From the NCBI RefSeq assembly GCF_009931695.1, contig NZ_CP048000.1, positions 2,497,501 to 2,561,500 on the forward strand: DNA of 64,000 nucleotides. The letters are read 5' to 3'. Numbering within the stretch: the stretch's first letter is position 1; each line of letters opens with the position of its first letter. The stretch is from Anaerocolumna sedimenticola. GTDB taxonomy: Bacteria; Bacillota; Clostridia; Lachnospirales; Lachnospiraceae. The notes under the pieces are model-generated. The model was not told the origin of the DNA. It searched no databases and saw only the letters and a program-made list of their open reading frames with translations. The translations under genes and the position numbers were made by a program. Shown piece by piece: positions 45,194 to 53,867 of this stretch.

Positions 45194-45988
45194 ATGCTAT
45201 CATTAAATAATTTATATAAGACCTTTAACCCGGGAACGATCAATGAAAAAAGAGTATTAAACGGTCTAGAGCTTAAGTTAAATCCATCAGATTTTGTTAC
45301 TATTATCGGCGGCAACGGTGCCGGTAAATCCACCATGCTTAATATGATAGCAGGAGTACATTTTCCGGATGAAGGAACAATAACACTTGACGGTATTAAT
45401 ATAACCAGGCTGCCGGAATATGAGAGGGCAAAGTATCTTGGGAGAGTTTTTCAGGACCCTATGATGGGAACTGCAGCCGATATGGAAATTGAAGAAAATC
45501 TGGCGTTGGCATATCGAAGAGGTAAAAGGCGAGGCTTAAGCTGGGGTATCACAAAATCAGAGAAAGAGTTATATGTGGAACTTTTAAAAACCTTGGATTT
45601 AGGATTAGAAACCAGGCTAACCTCTAAAGTTGGACTTCTCTCCGGTGGTCAGAGGCAGGCACTTACTCTTCTTATGGCAACCTTAAAAAATCCTAAGCTG
45701 CTTCTTTTAGACGAACATACTGCGGCATTAGATCCCAAAACAGCCAGAAAAGTATTGGAATTGACAGAACAAATCGTAACTAAAAATTCCCTTACAGCCC
45801 TAATGGTAACCCATAATATGAAAAATGCCATCCAGTACGGAAACCGACTGATTATGATGTTTGAAGGCAAAATTATATATGATGTATCAGGAGAAGAAAA
45901 AAAGAAACTTCAGGTAAGTGATCTGTTAGCAAGATTTGAAAGTGTCAGCGGCGGTGAATTTGCTAACGACAGAATGATGCTGGCATGA
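45194..45988 (+). CDS. ABC transporter ATP-binding protein
   Basis: ATPase of the PF04392-type importer. It has 264 residues with Walker A GGNGAGKST, signature LLSGGQRQALTL, Walker B LLLLDEHTAALDPKTA and the switch His in MVTHNMK. The His after Glu in Walker B (DEHTAALD), in place of DEPT, is usual for this subfamily. The ribosome site is AAGGAGGTG. Confidence 0.95.
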   Translation: MLSLNNLYKTFNPGTINEKRVLNGLELKLNPSDFVTIIGGNGAGKSTMLNMIAGVHFPDEGTITLDGINITRLPEYERAKYLGRVFQDPMMGTAADMEIEENLALAYRRGKRRGLSWGITKSEKELYVELLKTLDLGLETRLTSKVGLLSGGQRQALTLLMATLKNPKLLLLDEHTAALDPKTARKVLELTEQIVTKNSLTALMVTHNMKNAIQYGNRLIMMFEGKIIYDVSGEEKKKLQVSDLLARFESVSGGEFANDRMMLA

Positions 45989-46054
45989 ATTGATATAATA
46001 TGATAAGTTAATACAACAAATTTTGAAATGGGTATACCAATATCTGACATAATA

Positions 46055-46063
46055 TGCTATAAT
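46055..46063 (+). promoter_or_regulatory. Extended -10 promoter candidate upstream of the repeat array
   Basis: TGCTATAAT (46055-46063) is an extended -10 with no good -35. A transcript from here would run through a hairpin (46137-46165, TATCGGAAGAT/ATCTTCCGATA) and the repeat array to the HD-GYP gene. Confidence 0.45.
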
Positions 46064-46214
46064 ATGAGCCTAGTGTATTGTATGGTAATAAAATACTATA
46101 TTTAATTTCAGGCGAATTTAACTGTAAACCGCCTTATATCGGAAGATGTACTTTATCTTCCGATAAATTTTGTAATGGAACAGCATGTCTTTCATTATAA
46201 GATTTTAGAAAGCG

Positions 46215-46452
46215 CTTTTATCAGAAGTTTAAAAAACAACTTCTGATAAATTATATTATAGGAACAAAAATCATGTTCCTATAATCAGATGCACGGCGGA
46301 AAAACATCGCCTTTTATCAGAAGTTTAAAACAACTTCTGATAAATTATATTATAGGAACAAAAATCATGTTCCTATAATCGGATGCACGGCGGAAAAACA
46401 TCGCCTTTTATCAGAAGTTTATAAGGCAACTTCTGATAAATTATATTATACA
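46215..46452. repeat. Tandem multi-hairpin repeat array (2.5 units of about 95 bp)
   Basis: Units start at 46215, 46311 and 46405 with CTTTTATCAGAAG. Each full unit holds three stems: TTTATCAGAAG/CTTCTGATAAA, TATAGGAAC/GTTCCTATA and GGCGG/ATCGCC-type, with ATGCAC between the last two. Units 1 and 2 are nearly identical. A related copy lies at 20831-20895 in the B12 operon. No ORF is present. It lies in the leader of the HD-GYP gene. Confidence 0.9.
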
Positions 46453-46472
46453 TACTTGGAGGATTCAGGGGA

Positions 46473-47504
46473 ATGAGATTTCTTACTATCGATAAAGTGG
46501 TTCCAGGTTCTCGTTTAGCAAAACCGTTATATGGTGCTCAGGGTGTAATTTTATTAAGGGAAAATGTAGAATTAACGGAAGCTATTCTTGCCAGATTAAT
46601 CTCCCATGGTTTTACCGGTCTGTACATTGAAGACGAGATATCGGAAGGTATTGTTATTCAAGATGTTGTTGACGAAGGATTACGATTACAAACTGCTTCG
46701 CGTCTGGAAACCATAGTAAACCAAAACGGAAACATCGCAGAAATGATGCCCTTAATATCTGAGATTGTGGATAATATTCTTGCAAACGGTGATGTTGAAA
46801 TTAATATGCATCATCTGTGGGGACACCATGAATATACGTATCTTCATTGTGTAAATGTAGGGATTTTAGCTGTCAGTATTGGTATAAAACTAAACTTAAG
46901 CCGTGATAACTTAATTTATTTGGGCACTGCCGGTATTCTACATGATATCGGTAAAAAGAATGTACCAATAGAGATATTAGATAAACAAGGGAAACTTTCA
47001 GGCGAAGAATATGAACTAATACAAAAGCACCCGGAAATGGGATTTCAAATCCTGGCAGAATCAATTGAACTTAATAGCGTTACCAAAGCCGGTGTGCTGC
47101 AGCATCATGAAAGGTATGACGGATCCGGGTATCCAAGAGGTTTAAAAGGAAATGAAATAACTATATTCGGACGAATCCTGGCTGTTGCGGATACTTATGA
47201 TGCCATGACTTCTGACCGGGCATACCGAAACGCTTTTTCTCCATCTGAAACAGTGGAATATTTAATGGGAACTGGTAACCAATTATATGATTCCGAAGTA
47301 ATAGAAGTTTTTATGAAATGTGTTACGATATATCCGGTAGGAACCAGTGTAGAATTAAGTGACGGAACGAAAGGAATAATTATGCAGAATCATTCGGATT
47401 GCGTCTTAAGACCGTTAATCCGCAATATTGAAACTAAGGAATTGATCGATTTAAAAAATGATCCCCAATTTTATAGTGTATGCATTTCTAAAATTATTAT
47501 GTAA
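46473..47504 (+). CDS. HD-GYP domain cyclic-di-GMP phosphodiesterase
   Basis: Probably hydrolyses c-di-GMP, linking it to motility genes nearby. It has 343 residues: an N-terminal DUF3391-like region (FLTIDKVVPGSRLAKPLYG), the HD domain with GILHDIGKKNVP, the GYP signature HHERYDGSGYPRGL, ADTYDAMTSDRAYR, and a short C-terminal beta domain. All metal-ligand motifs appear intact. The ribosome site is TTGGAGGAT; the repeat array ends 20 bases before the start. Confidence 0.94.
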   Translation: MRFLTIDKVVPGSRLAKPLYGAQGVILLRENVELTEAILARLISHGFTGLYIEDEISEGIVIQDVVDEGLRLQTASRLETIVNQNGNIAEMMPLISEIVDNILANGDVEINMHHLWGHHEYTYLHCVNVGILAVSIGIKLNLSRDNLIYLGTAGILHDIGKKNVPIEILDKQGKLSGEEYELIQKHPEMGFQILAESIELNSVTKAGVLQHHERYDGSGYPRGLKGNEITIFGRILAVADTYDAMTSDRAYRNAFSPSETVEYLMGTGNQLYDSEVIEVFMKCVTIYPVGTSVELSDGTKGIIMQNHSDCVLRPLIRNIETKELIDLKNDPQFYSVCISKIIM

Positions 47505-47687
47505 ACTTACGTATTTAAGTAGTGGATTTTAATTAAAGGGTATAAGTATATAACAATTTAATATAATAAACTGTGTTGGTAAATGGTTATGCTAATTTAT
47601 TATAAGAGCTGGAGAACGGACCAATACGGCATGTATAATCATGATTGAACATGAATTAAGAATGTGTACTATGTTATATTTAGTATA
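47505..47687. other. Intergenic stretch upstream of the glnA promoter
   Basis: AT-rich, no gene. It contains one hairpin with a six-base loop, TCATG-ATTGAA-CATGA (47639-47654), whose loop has A at position 1 and G at position 4, as ANTAR proteins prefer. A required second hexaloop was not found, and the stem lies upstream of the best glnA promoter. Confidence 0.4.
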
Positions 47688-47716
47688 TTGACAAATAATA
47701 TTCAGACTGTTATCAT
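47688..47716 (+). promoter_or_regulatory. glnA promoter
   Basis: TTGACA (47688) and TATCAT (47711) are separated by 17 bases. The predicted start (about 47723) lies only a few bases before the terminator hairpin at 47728. Confidence 0.75.
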
Positions 47717-47727
47717 GGTATCAGCGA

Positions 47728-47765
47728 GGCGAAGGTGTTCTTATGGAATGCTTTCGCCCTTTTTT
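47728..47765 (+). terminator. Leader terminator of glnA
   Basis: A 31-base hairpin (47728-47758) starting GGCGAAGG and ending CTTTCGCC pairs over up to 14 positions including wobbles, followed by C and six T. It lies between the promoter and glnA, so glnA expression needs read-through. The ANTAR protein encoded downstream is a candidate antiterminator. Confidence 0.82.
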
Positions 47766-47805
47766 GAATAAATATAGAATAATTATAAAAGGGAGAGACG
47801 AAGAT

Positions 47806-49137
47806 ATGAATCACTACACAAAACAAGATATTATCAGAATAGTTGAAGAAGAGGATGTAGAATTTATAAGACTTCAGTTTACTGATATTTTCGGAAATCT
47901 GAAAAATGTTGCTGTAACAACCAGCCAGTTGGATAAAGTATTAGCTAATAAATGTATGTTTGACGGTTCTTCCATCGAAGGTTTTGTGCGTATTGAAGAA
48001 TCAGACATGTATTTGTACCCCGATCTAGATACTTTTAAAATCTTCCCTTGGAGACCTCAGCAGGGTAAAGTTGCCAGATTTATTTGTGATGTTTACAGAC
48101 CGGATGGCACACCTTTTGAAGGCGATCCAAGATATATACTGAAAAAGGTAATTAACGAGGCAAAAGAGATGGGTTACACATTTAATGTTGGCCCCGAATG
48201 TGAATTTTTCTTATTTAATGCGGAAGATAGCGGGGAACCTACCAATACTACCTTAGAGCGCGGCGGATATTTTGATGTGGGACCTTTGGATGCAGGCGAA
48301 AATGCCAGACGTGAGATGGTTTTAACCTTGGAGGATATGGGATTTATTATCGAAGCTTCCCACCATGAGGTAGCACCGGCCCAACATGAAATTGACTTCC
48401 AATATGATAATGCCCTTACAACTGCGGATAATATTATGACCTTTAAACTGGTAGTAAGAACCATAGCAAAAAGACATGGGTTGCATGCTACTTTTATGCC
48501 GAAACCGAAATTCGGTGTAAATGGTTCCGGTATGCATATTAATATGTCCCTTAGTAAAGACGGAAAAAATATCTTTGACGACCCAAACGGTAAACTAGGG
48601 TTAAGTGAAGACGCCTACCACTTTATAGCAGGTTTAATGAAGCATATGGAGGGTATGGCAGCCGTAACCAATCCACTGGTTAATTCTTATAAGAGATTGG
48701 TGCCTGGTTATGAAGCACCCGTTTACATTGCGTGGTCAGCTACTAACAGAAGCCCGTTAATCCGTATTCCTGCAGCCAGAGGTGCCAGTGCCAGGGTCGA
48801 ACTTAGATGTCCTGATCCGGCAGCAAATCCTTATCTTGCTTTAGCCGTGTGCCTTGCGGCAGGACTTGATGGAATTAAAAATAAATTAACTCCGCCGGAT
48901 AGCGTGGATATGAATATCTTTACCATGACAGAGGAAGAAAAAGCGGATAAAGGCATTAAAAATCTCCCGAGTAATTTGAAAGAAGCTTTAGTTGCATTTG
49001 AAAAAAATGAATTAGTAAAAATTGTATTGGGAGAACATACGACCAGTAAATATTTAGAAGCCAAGAACGCAGAGTGGAATCAATATACCATACAGGTATC
49101 TCAGTGGGAATTAGATCAATACTTACATCGCATATAA
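47806..49137 (+). CDS. glnA: Glutamine synthetase type I
   Basis: ATP-dependent synthesis of glutamine from glutamate and ammonium; a dodecamer in the cytoplasm. The 443-residue protein starts [11 protein letters not shown], with a GGGAGAG ribosome site. Conserved blocks include [29 protein letters not shown] and [13 protein letters not shown] (ATP/glutamate sites). The size and lack of an extra insertion fit the GSI-alpha type of Firmicutes, regulated by feedback and not by adenylylation. An in-frame ATG at 47743 lies inside the terminator hairpin and is unlikely to be used. Confidence 0.97.
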   Translation: MNHYTKQDIIRIVEEEDVEFIRLQFTDIFGNLKNVAVTTSQLDKVLANKCMFDGSSIEGFVRIEESDMYLYPDLDTFKIFPWRPQQGKVARFICDVYRPDGTPFEGDPRYILKKVINEAKEMGYTFNVGPECEFFLFNAEDSGEPTNTTLERGGYFDVGPLDAGENARREMVLTLEDMGFIIEASHHEVAPAQHEIDFQYDNALTTADNIMTFKLVVRTIAKRHGLHATFMPKPKFGVNGSGMHINMSLSKDGKNIFDDPNGKLGLSEDAYHFIAGLMKHMEGMAAVTNPLVNSYKRLVPGYEAPVYIAWSATNRSPLIRIPAARGASARVELRCPDPAANPYLALAVCLAAGLDGIKNKLTPPDSVDMNIFTMTEEEKADKGIKNLPSNLKEALVAFEKNELVKIVLGEHTTSKYLEAKNAEWNQYTIQVSQWELDQYLHRI

Positions 49138-49199
49138 GGAATCAGCATAGTGGACATATACCACTAAGTGAAATATCAAAGCGATGGAGGTGATCAGAT

Positions 49200-49742
49200 G
49201 TGCCTGATATTATTATAGCTTTTCCCAAGATAGAAGATGCAATGAGTATAAAAAATGCATTAGTCAGAAACGGTTTTGAAGTGAATGCCACCTGCACTAC
49301 AGGCGCGCAGGTAGTAGGAATAGCAAATGAATTAGATGATGGAATCGTAATATGCGGGTACCGTTTTTCGGATATGCATTATAGTGAGTTAAATAATTAT
49401 CTTCCGAAAGGGTTTGAAATGCTTTTGATTGCTTCTGCTGCGAAACTGGAAGAATGTACGGATAATAATATTGTCTGTCTTAGTATGCCGATAAAAATGC
49501 AAGACCTATTGAATACTGTGCAGATGATGAGTTATAATTATTCGAAGAAGAAGAAAAAGTTAAAAGATAAACCTAAACCAAGGTCAGAAGAGGATAAAGC
49601 TATTATCACCAAAGCAAAGCTTGTTCTAATGGAACGTAATAATATGACGGAAGAGGAAGCTCACCGGTACATACAGAAAAACAGTATGGATACCGGAACA
49701 AATATGGTTGAGATGGCGGAGATGATTTTAAGTTTAATATAA
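49200..49742 (+). CDS. ANTAR-domain RNA-binding antiterminator with pseudo-receiver (NitR-like)
   Basis: A 180-residue regulator. Residues 1-115 resemble a receiver fold, but the phospho-Asp position reads VICGYRFSD and the acidic pocket is missing, so phosphorylation is unlikely. After a basic linker (KKKKKLKDKPKPR) comes the ANTAR domain, ITKAKLVLMERNNMTEEEA through MVEMAEMILSL. ANTAR proteins bind paired hexaloop hairpins in nascent RNA and prevent termination. The gene follows glnA directly, as nitR does in Clostridium saccharobutylicum. GTG 49200 is used with GGAGGTGAT upstream. Confidence 0.88.
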   Translation: MPDIIIAFPKIEDAMSIKNALVRNGFEVNATCTTGAQVVGIANELDDGIVICGYRFSDMHYSELNNYLPKGFEMLLIASAAKLEECTDNNIVCLSMPIKMQDLLNTVQMMSYNYSKKKKKLKDKPKPRSEEDKAIITKAKLVLMERNNMTEEEAHRYIQKNSMDTGTNMVEMAEMILSLI

Positions 49743-49788
49743 AAATTATGATTTGGTTTAAAAGGGAAAGGTATTAAAGGTTGATGGT

Positions 49789-50628
49789 ATGAAGTTTACA
49801 AAAATGCAAGGTTGTGGAAATGATTATGTATACGTTAACTGTTTTAAAGAAAAAGTTGATAACGCTCCTGAGATATCTAAGCTAGTCAGTGACCGGCATT
49901 TTGGTATCGGATCGGATGGTTTAATTTTAATTAAACCATCCGATAAAGCGGATTTTTATATGGATATGTATAACTCTGACGGAACAAAATCCCAGATGTG
50001 CGGAAACGGAATCCGTTGCGTGGCAAAATATGTCTATGATTACGGCCTTACGGATAAACACAATATTTCCATAGAAACAGGAGCAGGTATAAAATATCTG
50101 GATTTAAAAATCAAGGAAAACAAAGTTTTTGAAGTAACGGTTGATATGGGAAGTCCAATCACGAAAGCCAGCCAGATACCGGTTATCAGTGACAGCGAGG
50201 AGGTTATTGCTAAACCTGTCAGAGTAATGGATACCGAATATTCAGTAACCTGCGTATCCATGGGAAACCCACATGCTATTATATTTGTTGATGATACTAA
50301 ATCAATTGATATAGAGAAAATTGGTCCGCTATTCGAATATCACAACATGTTTCCGGAAAGAACCAATACGGAATTTATACATGTAATAGATAAAAACACC
50401 ATTGATATGAGAGTATGGGAACGTGGTTCCGGTGAAACCTTAGCCTGCGGAACAGGAGCCTGCGCCAGTGTATATGCCTGCATATGGAACGGATTTACCG
50501 AGGATAATGTTACCGTGAGACTCTTAGGCGGTGAACTAAAAATAAAATATGACAGGGATAAGAATACAATCTTTATGACAGGTCCGGCAGCAACGGTTTT
50601 TGATGGAGAAATCAACTTAAACATTTGA
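49789..50628 (+). CDS. dapF: Diaminopimelate epimerase
   Basis: Converts LL- to meso-diaminopimelate for lysine and peptidoglycan. It has 279 residues; the two catalytic Cys are in SQMCGNGIRCVAKY and LACGTGACASVYA. KMQGCGNDYVY at the N-terminus and SMGNPHAIIFV are conserved. It works just after the DapL product encoded by the next gene. Confidence 0.97.
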   Translation: MKFTKMQGCGNDYVYVNCFKEKVDNAPEISKLVSDRHFGIGSDGLILIKPSDKADFYMDMYNSDGTKSQMCGNGIRCVAKYVYDYGLTDKHNISIETGAGIKYLDLKIKENKVFEVTVDMGSPITKASQIPVISDSEEVIAKPVRVMDTEYSVTCVSMGNPHAIIFVDDTKSIDIEKIGPLFEYHNMFPERTNTEFIHVIDKNTIDMRVWERGSGETLACGTGACASVYACIWNGFTEDNVTVRLLGGELKIKYDRDKNTIFMTGPAATVFDGEINLNI

Positions 50629-50795
50629 TTGTTATACGGTATTATTTAAAATATACCAGTTATTAATAAAAACGAAAGGTTAGACCTGAACGGCCAGTTT
50701 TAGCTTTTGATTTTGTATTTGAGATATGGTATATTATAACTAGAATGTAGTTTACACTTATCTAAGTGATACAAAACAAAAAAGGAGCAAAATAT

Positions 50796-52010
50796 ATGTT
50801 TAAAATTAATGAAAATTACTTGAAATTACCCGGAAGCTATTTATTTTCGGATATTGGAAAGAAAGTAAAAGCATTTACGGAAGCCAATCCGGATAAAAAA
50901 ATAATCCGTTTGGGAATCGGAGATGTTACACTGCCGTTAGCTCCCGCTGTAATCGATGCCTTGCACAAAGCAACCGATGAAATGGCTGTTAAGGAGACTT
51001 TTAAAGGTTATGCACCGGATCTTGGTTATGAGTTTTTAAGAACTGCCATAGCGGAAAATGATTATAAAACCAGAGGTGTAGACATAACAATTGATGAAAT
51101 CTTCATTAGTGACGGTGCTAAAAGTGATTCCGGTAATATCCAGGAAATTTTCGATTTAAACAATAAAATAGCAGTATGTGATCCGGTATATCCTGTTTAT
51201 GTAGACAGTAATGCCATGGCGGGAAGAACAGGGGAATTTTTACCGGAACTTGGAAGATGGAGTGAAGTAATTTACATGCCATGTACAGAAGAAAGTAATT
51301 TTGCTCCCGAATTACCAAAAGTTGAACCGGATATTATTTATTTATGTTTTCCCAATAATCCTACCGGTTCTACGATTAATAAAGCCGAACTTCAGAAATG
51401 GGTGGATTATGCCAATAAAGCAGGTGCAGTGATTATATATGACGCTGCATATGAAGCATATATATCCGAGGAGGATGTACCTCATAGTATCTATGAGTGT
51501 CAGGGTGCTAAGACCTGTGCCATAGAACTTAGAAGTTTCTCTAAAAATGCAGGTTTTACCGGTACCAGATTAGCTTTTACGGTTATTCCGAAAGAATTAA
51601 AATGCGGTGATGTAATGTTAAACAGTTTATGGGCAAGACGTCACGGAACAAAATTCAATGGTACTCCTTATATCATTCAGGCTGCCGGTGCGGCAGTATA
51701 CACGGAAGAAGGGAAAAGGCAGACTAAGGAACAGATTGCTTATTACATGAATAATGCAAAAGTAATAAGAGAAGGATTGGCAGCTGCCGGATATCACGTT
51801 TCCGGTGGTGTAAATGCACCTTATATCTGGTTAAAAACCCCTGGTAAGATGACCTCCTGGGAATTCTTTGACTATCTTTTAAAGGAAGCCAATGTAGTAG
51901 GAACTCCCGGTTCCGGTTTCGGACCTCACGGGGAGGGATATTTCCGTCTTACGGCTTTTGGTACTTACGAAAATACCCTGGAAGCAATTGAGAGAATAAA
52001 AAAATTATAA
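50796..52010 (+). CDS. dapL: LL-diaminopimelate aminotransferase
   Basis: PLP enzyme making LL-diaminopimelate directly from tetrahydrodipicolinate, bypassing succinylase or acetylase steps. It has 404 residues from [42 protein letters not shown] and the Schiff-base Lys in [17 protein letters not shown] are as expected. The start at 50796 has AAAGGAG upstream; the in-frame ATG at 50766 lacks a site. Confidence 0.97.
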   Translation: MFKINENYLKLPGSYLFSDIGKKVKAFTEANPDKKIIRLGIGDVTLPLAPAVIDALHKATDEMAVKETFKGYAPDLGYEFLRTAIAENDYKTRGVDITIDEIFISDGAKSDSGNIQEIFDLNNKIAVCDPVYPVYVDSNAMAGRTGEFLPELGRWSEVIYMPCTEESNFAPELPKVEPDIIYLCFPNNPTGSTINKAELQKWVDYANKAGAVIIYDAAYEAYISEEDVPHSIYECQGAKTCAIELRSFSKNAGFTGTRLAFTVIPKELKCGDVMLNSLWARRHGTKFNGTPYIIQAAGAAVYTEEGKRQTKEQIAYYMNNAKVIREGLAAAGYHVSGGVNAPYIWLKTPGKMTSWEFFDYLLKEANVVGTPGSGFGPHGEGYFRLTAFGTYENTLEAIERIKKL

Positions 52011-52020
52011 ATTCATTAAA

Positions 52021-52065
52021 CCTTCAAACCGGACTAATAAATTTCCCGGTTTGGAGGTTTTTTTT
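52021..52065 (+). terminator. Intrinsic terminator after dapL
   Basis: CCTTCAAACCGG pairs with CCGGTTTGGAGG (one wobble) around a 13-base loop, followed by eight T. Confidence 0.93.
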
Positions 52066-52298
52066 GTAACGACCAATCAACATATTCTTGCTGATTATTT
52101 CCATTGAGGTGAGTGAGTGGGTAAGTAGAAGAAACCAGCCCTGAATGGTTTATGTTGGCTTGGAATAATAGGATACTATAGAATATATTTTATATATGAT
52201 GTATAATACTGTTATTAAATTTTTGTTAACTGAAAGAGTAATTTATTCAGTTATATAGTGGGTATAAAAACAGGAAATCAAGAAAGGAATTTTAGATT

Positions 52299-53312
52299 AT
52301 GATTTTTCCGGCATTTATAAAAAAAGGATGTACTATTGGTATTACGGCACTTTCTGACGGAAATAAAAAAGAGACGGATTTTGTTCGCTTGGATTCCGGT
52401 AAGAAACAGTTGGCAGCTAAAGGGTATAAACTTCTGGAAACAACCCATGTACGCTCCAGTAATAAGGGAAGAAGTACGGACGGAGAAACCCGGGCGGAAG
52501 AGTTTTTGGAACTTATTAAAAATGAGGATGTTATGTGGATAATTTCTGCAAAAGGTGGAGATTATCTAATGGAAATGCTTCCGTATGTGGATTTCAACGA
52601 AATTTCATTAAATCCTAAATGGATTCAGGGCTATTCGGATAATACAGGTATAACTTTTACCGTGACAACGAATTGTGATATGGCAACGGTTTATGGTTGT
52701 AATTTTAATGATTTTGGAATGGAACCCTGGCATAGGGCAATAAAAGCTAACCTTAATATGATAGAGGGAAATGATATAGTTCAGACAAGTTTTGATTTTT
52801 ATGAAGATGGGTTTTATGACAGAATTACCGGACTGGAAAGTTATAATACGGACAAAGAAGTTTATTGGAGAAATATAACCGGACAGGAAGAAATTAAGTT
52901 AAATGGCAGGCTTTTAGGTGGATGCCTGGATGTATTACTTAACCTGGTAGGAACGAAATATGATAAAACAGTCCGCTTTATAGAGAAATATAAGGATGAC
53001 GGAATCATATGGTATCTGGAAAGTTTTTCACTAAACAGTGAAGCATTGACCAGGGGGTTGTGGCAGTTAAGGGAAGCAGGATGGTTTCAGACGGCAAAAG
53101 GATTTGTATTCGGAAGACCTGCATTTTATGATGAGCAAGGTGAAATATCCTATGAAGAAGCGGTTTTATCCGTTCTTGGCGGATTGGAGGTACCGGTAAT
53201 ATTAGATGCCGATATTGGACATAAGGCCCCCGCTATGGCTGTTATTAACGGATCACTTGGTTTTATATCCTGTAAGAATGGAAAAGGTTCCTTAAAAATG
53301 ATGTTCCTGTAA
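52299..53312 (+). CDS. S66-family LD-carboxypeptidase (LdcA/MccF-like)
   Basis: Serine carboxypeptidase of 337 residues, either cutting murein tetrapeptides (LdcA) or removing toxic peptide-nucleotides (MccF). The nucleophile Ser113 is in GYSDNTG. The Glu and His partners are visible in WYLESFSLNSE and DADIGHKAP. SAKGGDYLMEMLPYVD is also conserved. There is no signal peptide. The length and the WHRAIKANL insertion lean to the MccF-like branch, but function is not decided. It has its own leader, and the T-box follows. Confidence 0.88.
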   Translation: MIFPAFIKKGCTIGITALSDGNKKETDFVRLDSGKKQLAAKGYKLLETTHVRSSNKGRSTDGETRAEEFLELIKNEDVMWIISAKGGDYLMEMLPYVDFNEISLNPKWIQGYSDNTGITFTVTTNCDMATVYGCNFNDFGMEPWHRAIKANLNMIEGNDIVQTSFDFYEDGFYDRITGLESYNTDKEVYWRNITGQEEIKLNGRLLGGCLDVLLNLVGTKYDKTVRFIEKYKDDGIIWYLESFSLNSEALTRGLWQLREAGWFQTAKGFVFGRPAFYDEQGEISYEEAVLSVLGGLEVPVILDADIGHKAPAMAVINGSLGFISCKNGKGSLKMMFL

Positions 53313-53404
53313 TTTAAAATTTACCCTTGCTATATTAAAAATTCTGTGTTAATATAAGTCAATAATGAAAAAATACACAATGTAATGTATTAATATAATT
53401 GGAA

Positions 53405-53697
53405 TAAAGCGATGAAAGAGACTAACCTGTGTGGATTGCATCGATAAACAGGAATGGCGTGTCACCGACTGAGAGCATGCCTTGGATGATAGATACGGGA
53501 AGGAACACTCCGGAGCTCATGGATTGAATGGATAATATCTTAATTTTTGGTATTGCTGTAGTAGGTTTATGCGTGACACGCGTTAAGTGTAAGAGAGGAA
53601 AGCCTAAAACTTTCAATGCGGGTGGTACCGCGGGTAAAATTCAATATCCCGTCCCGAGTATATATGATTTTGAAATCATATATGCTCGGGATTTTTT
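53405..53697 (+). promoter_or_regulatory. T-box riboswitch (tRNA-Asn type) of the aspS-gatCAB genes
   Basis: The T-box sequence GGTGGTACCGCG (53621-53632) and a terminator (53652-53697, TCCCGAG.../...CTCGGGA, six T) are clear. Stem I begins GATGAAAGAGACTA (kink-turn and S-turn). The GAG at 53418 pairs with CTC at 53508, which places the specifier at AAC (53504-53506) followed by A. AAC is an Asn codon; with the preceding G it also spells GAA (Glu). It should sense uncharged tRNA-Asn. Confidence 0.9.
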
Positions 53698-53867
53698 AAT
53701 GTATAGAAATATCATTCCATACATTAAAAAACGATCCTTAAAAACCGTTTAATTAAAACGTCTGCCACATATATAAATGGGAATGCGGACGAACCGGAGA
53801 AGATTGTATAACATTTGAGTTGAATATTTTTATAAGGAAAATTTAAGAAGTACAAGGAGGAATGTAC

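Noticed and set aside
46215-46452. Tandem array as a riboswitch for the HD-GYP gene (for example c-di-GMP)
   Set aside because: None of the conserved c-di-GMP-I or -II aptamer motifs was seen; the units are repeats shared with the B12 operon.
47743-47805. N-terminal extension of glnA from ATG 47743
   Set aside because: The ATG lies in the leader terminator hairpin without a ribosome site; family N-termini match ATG 47806.
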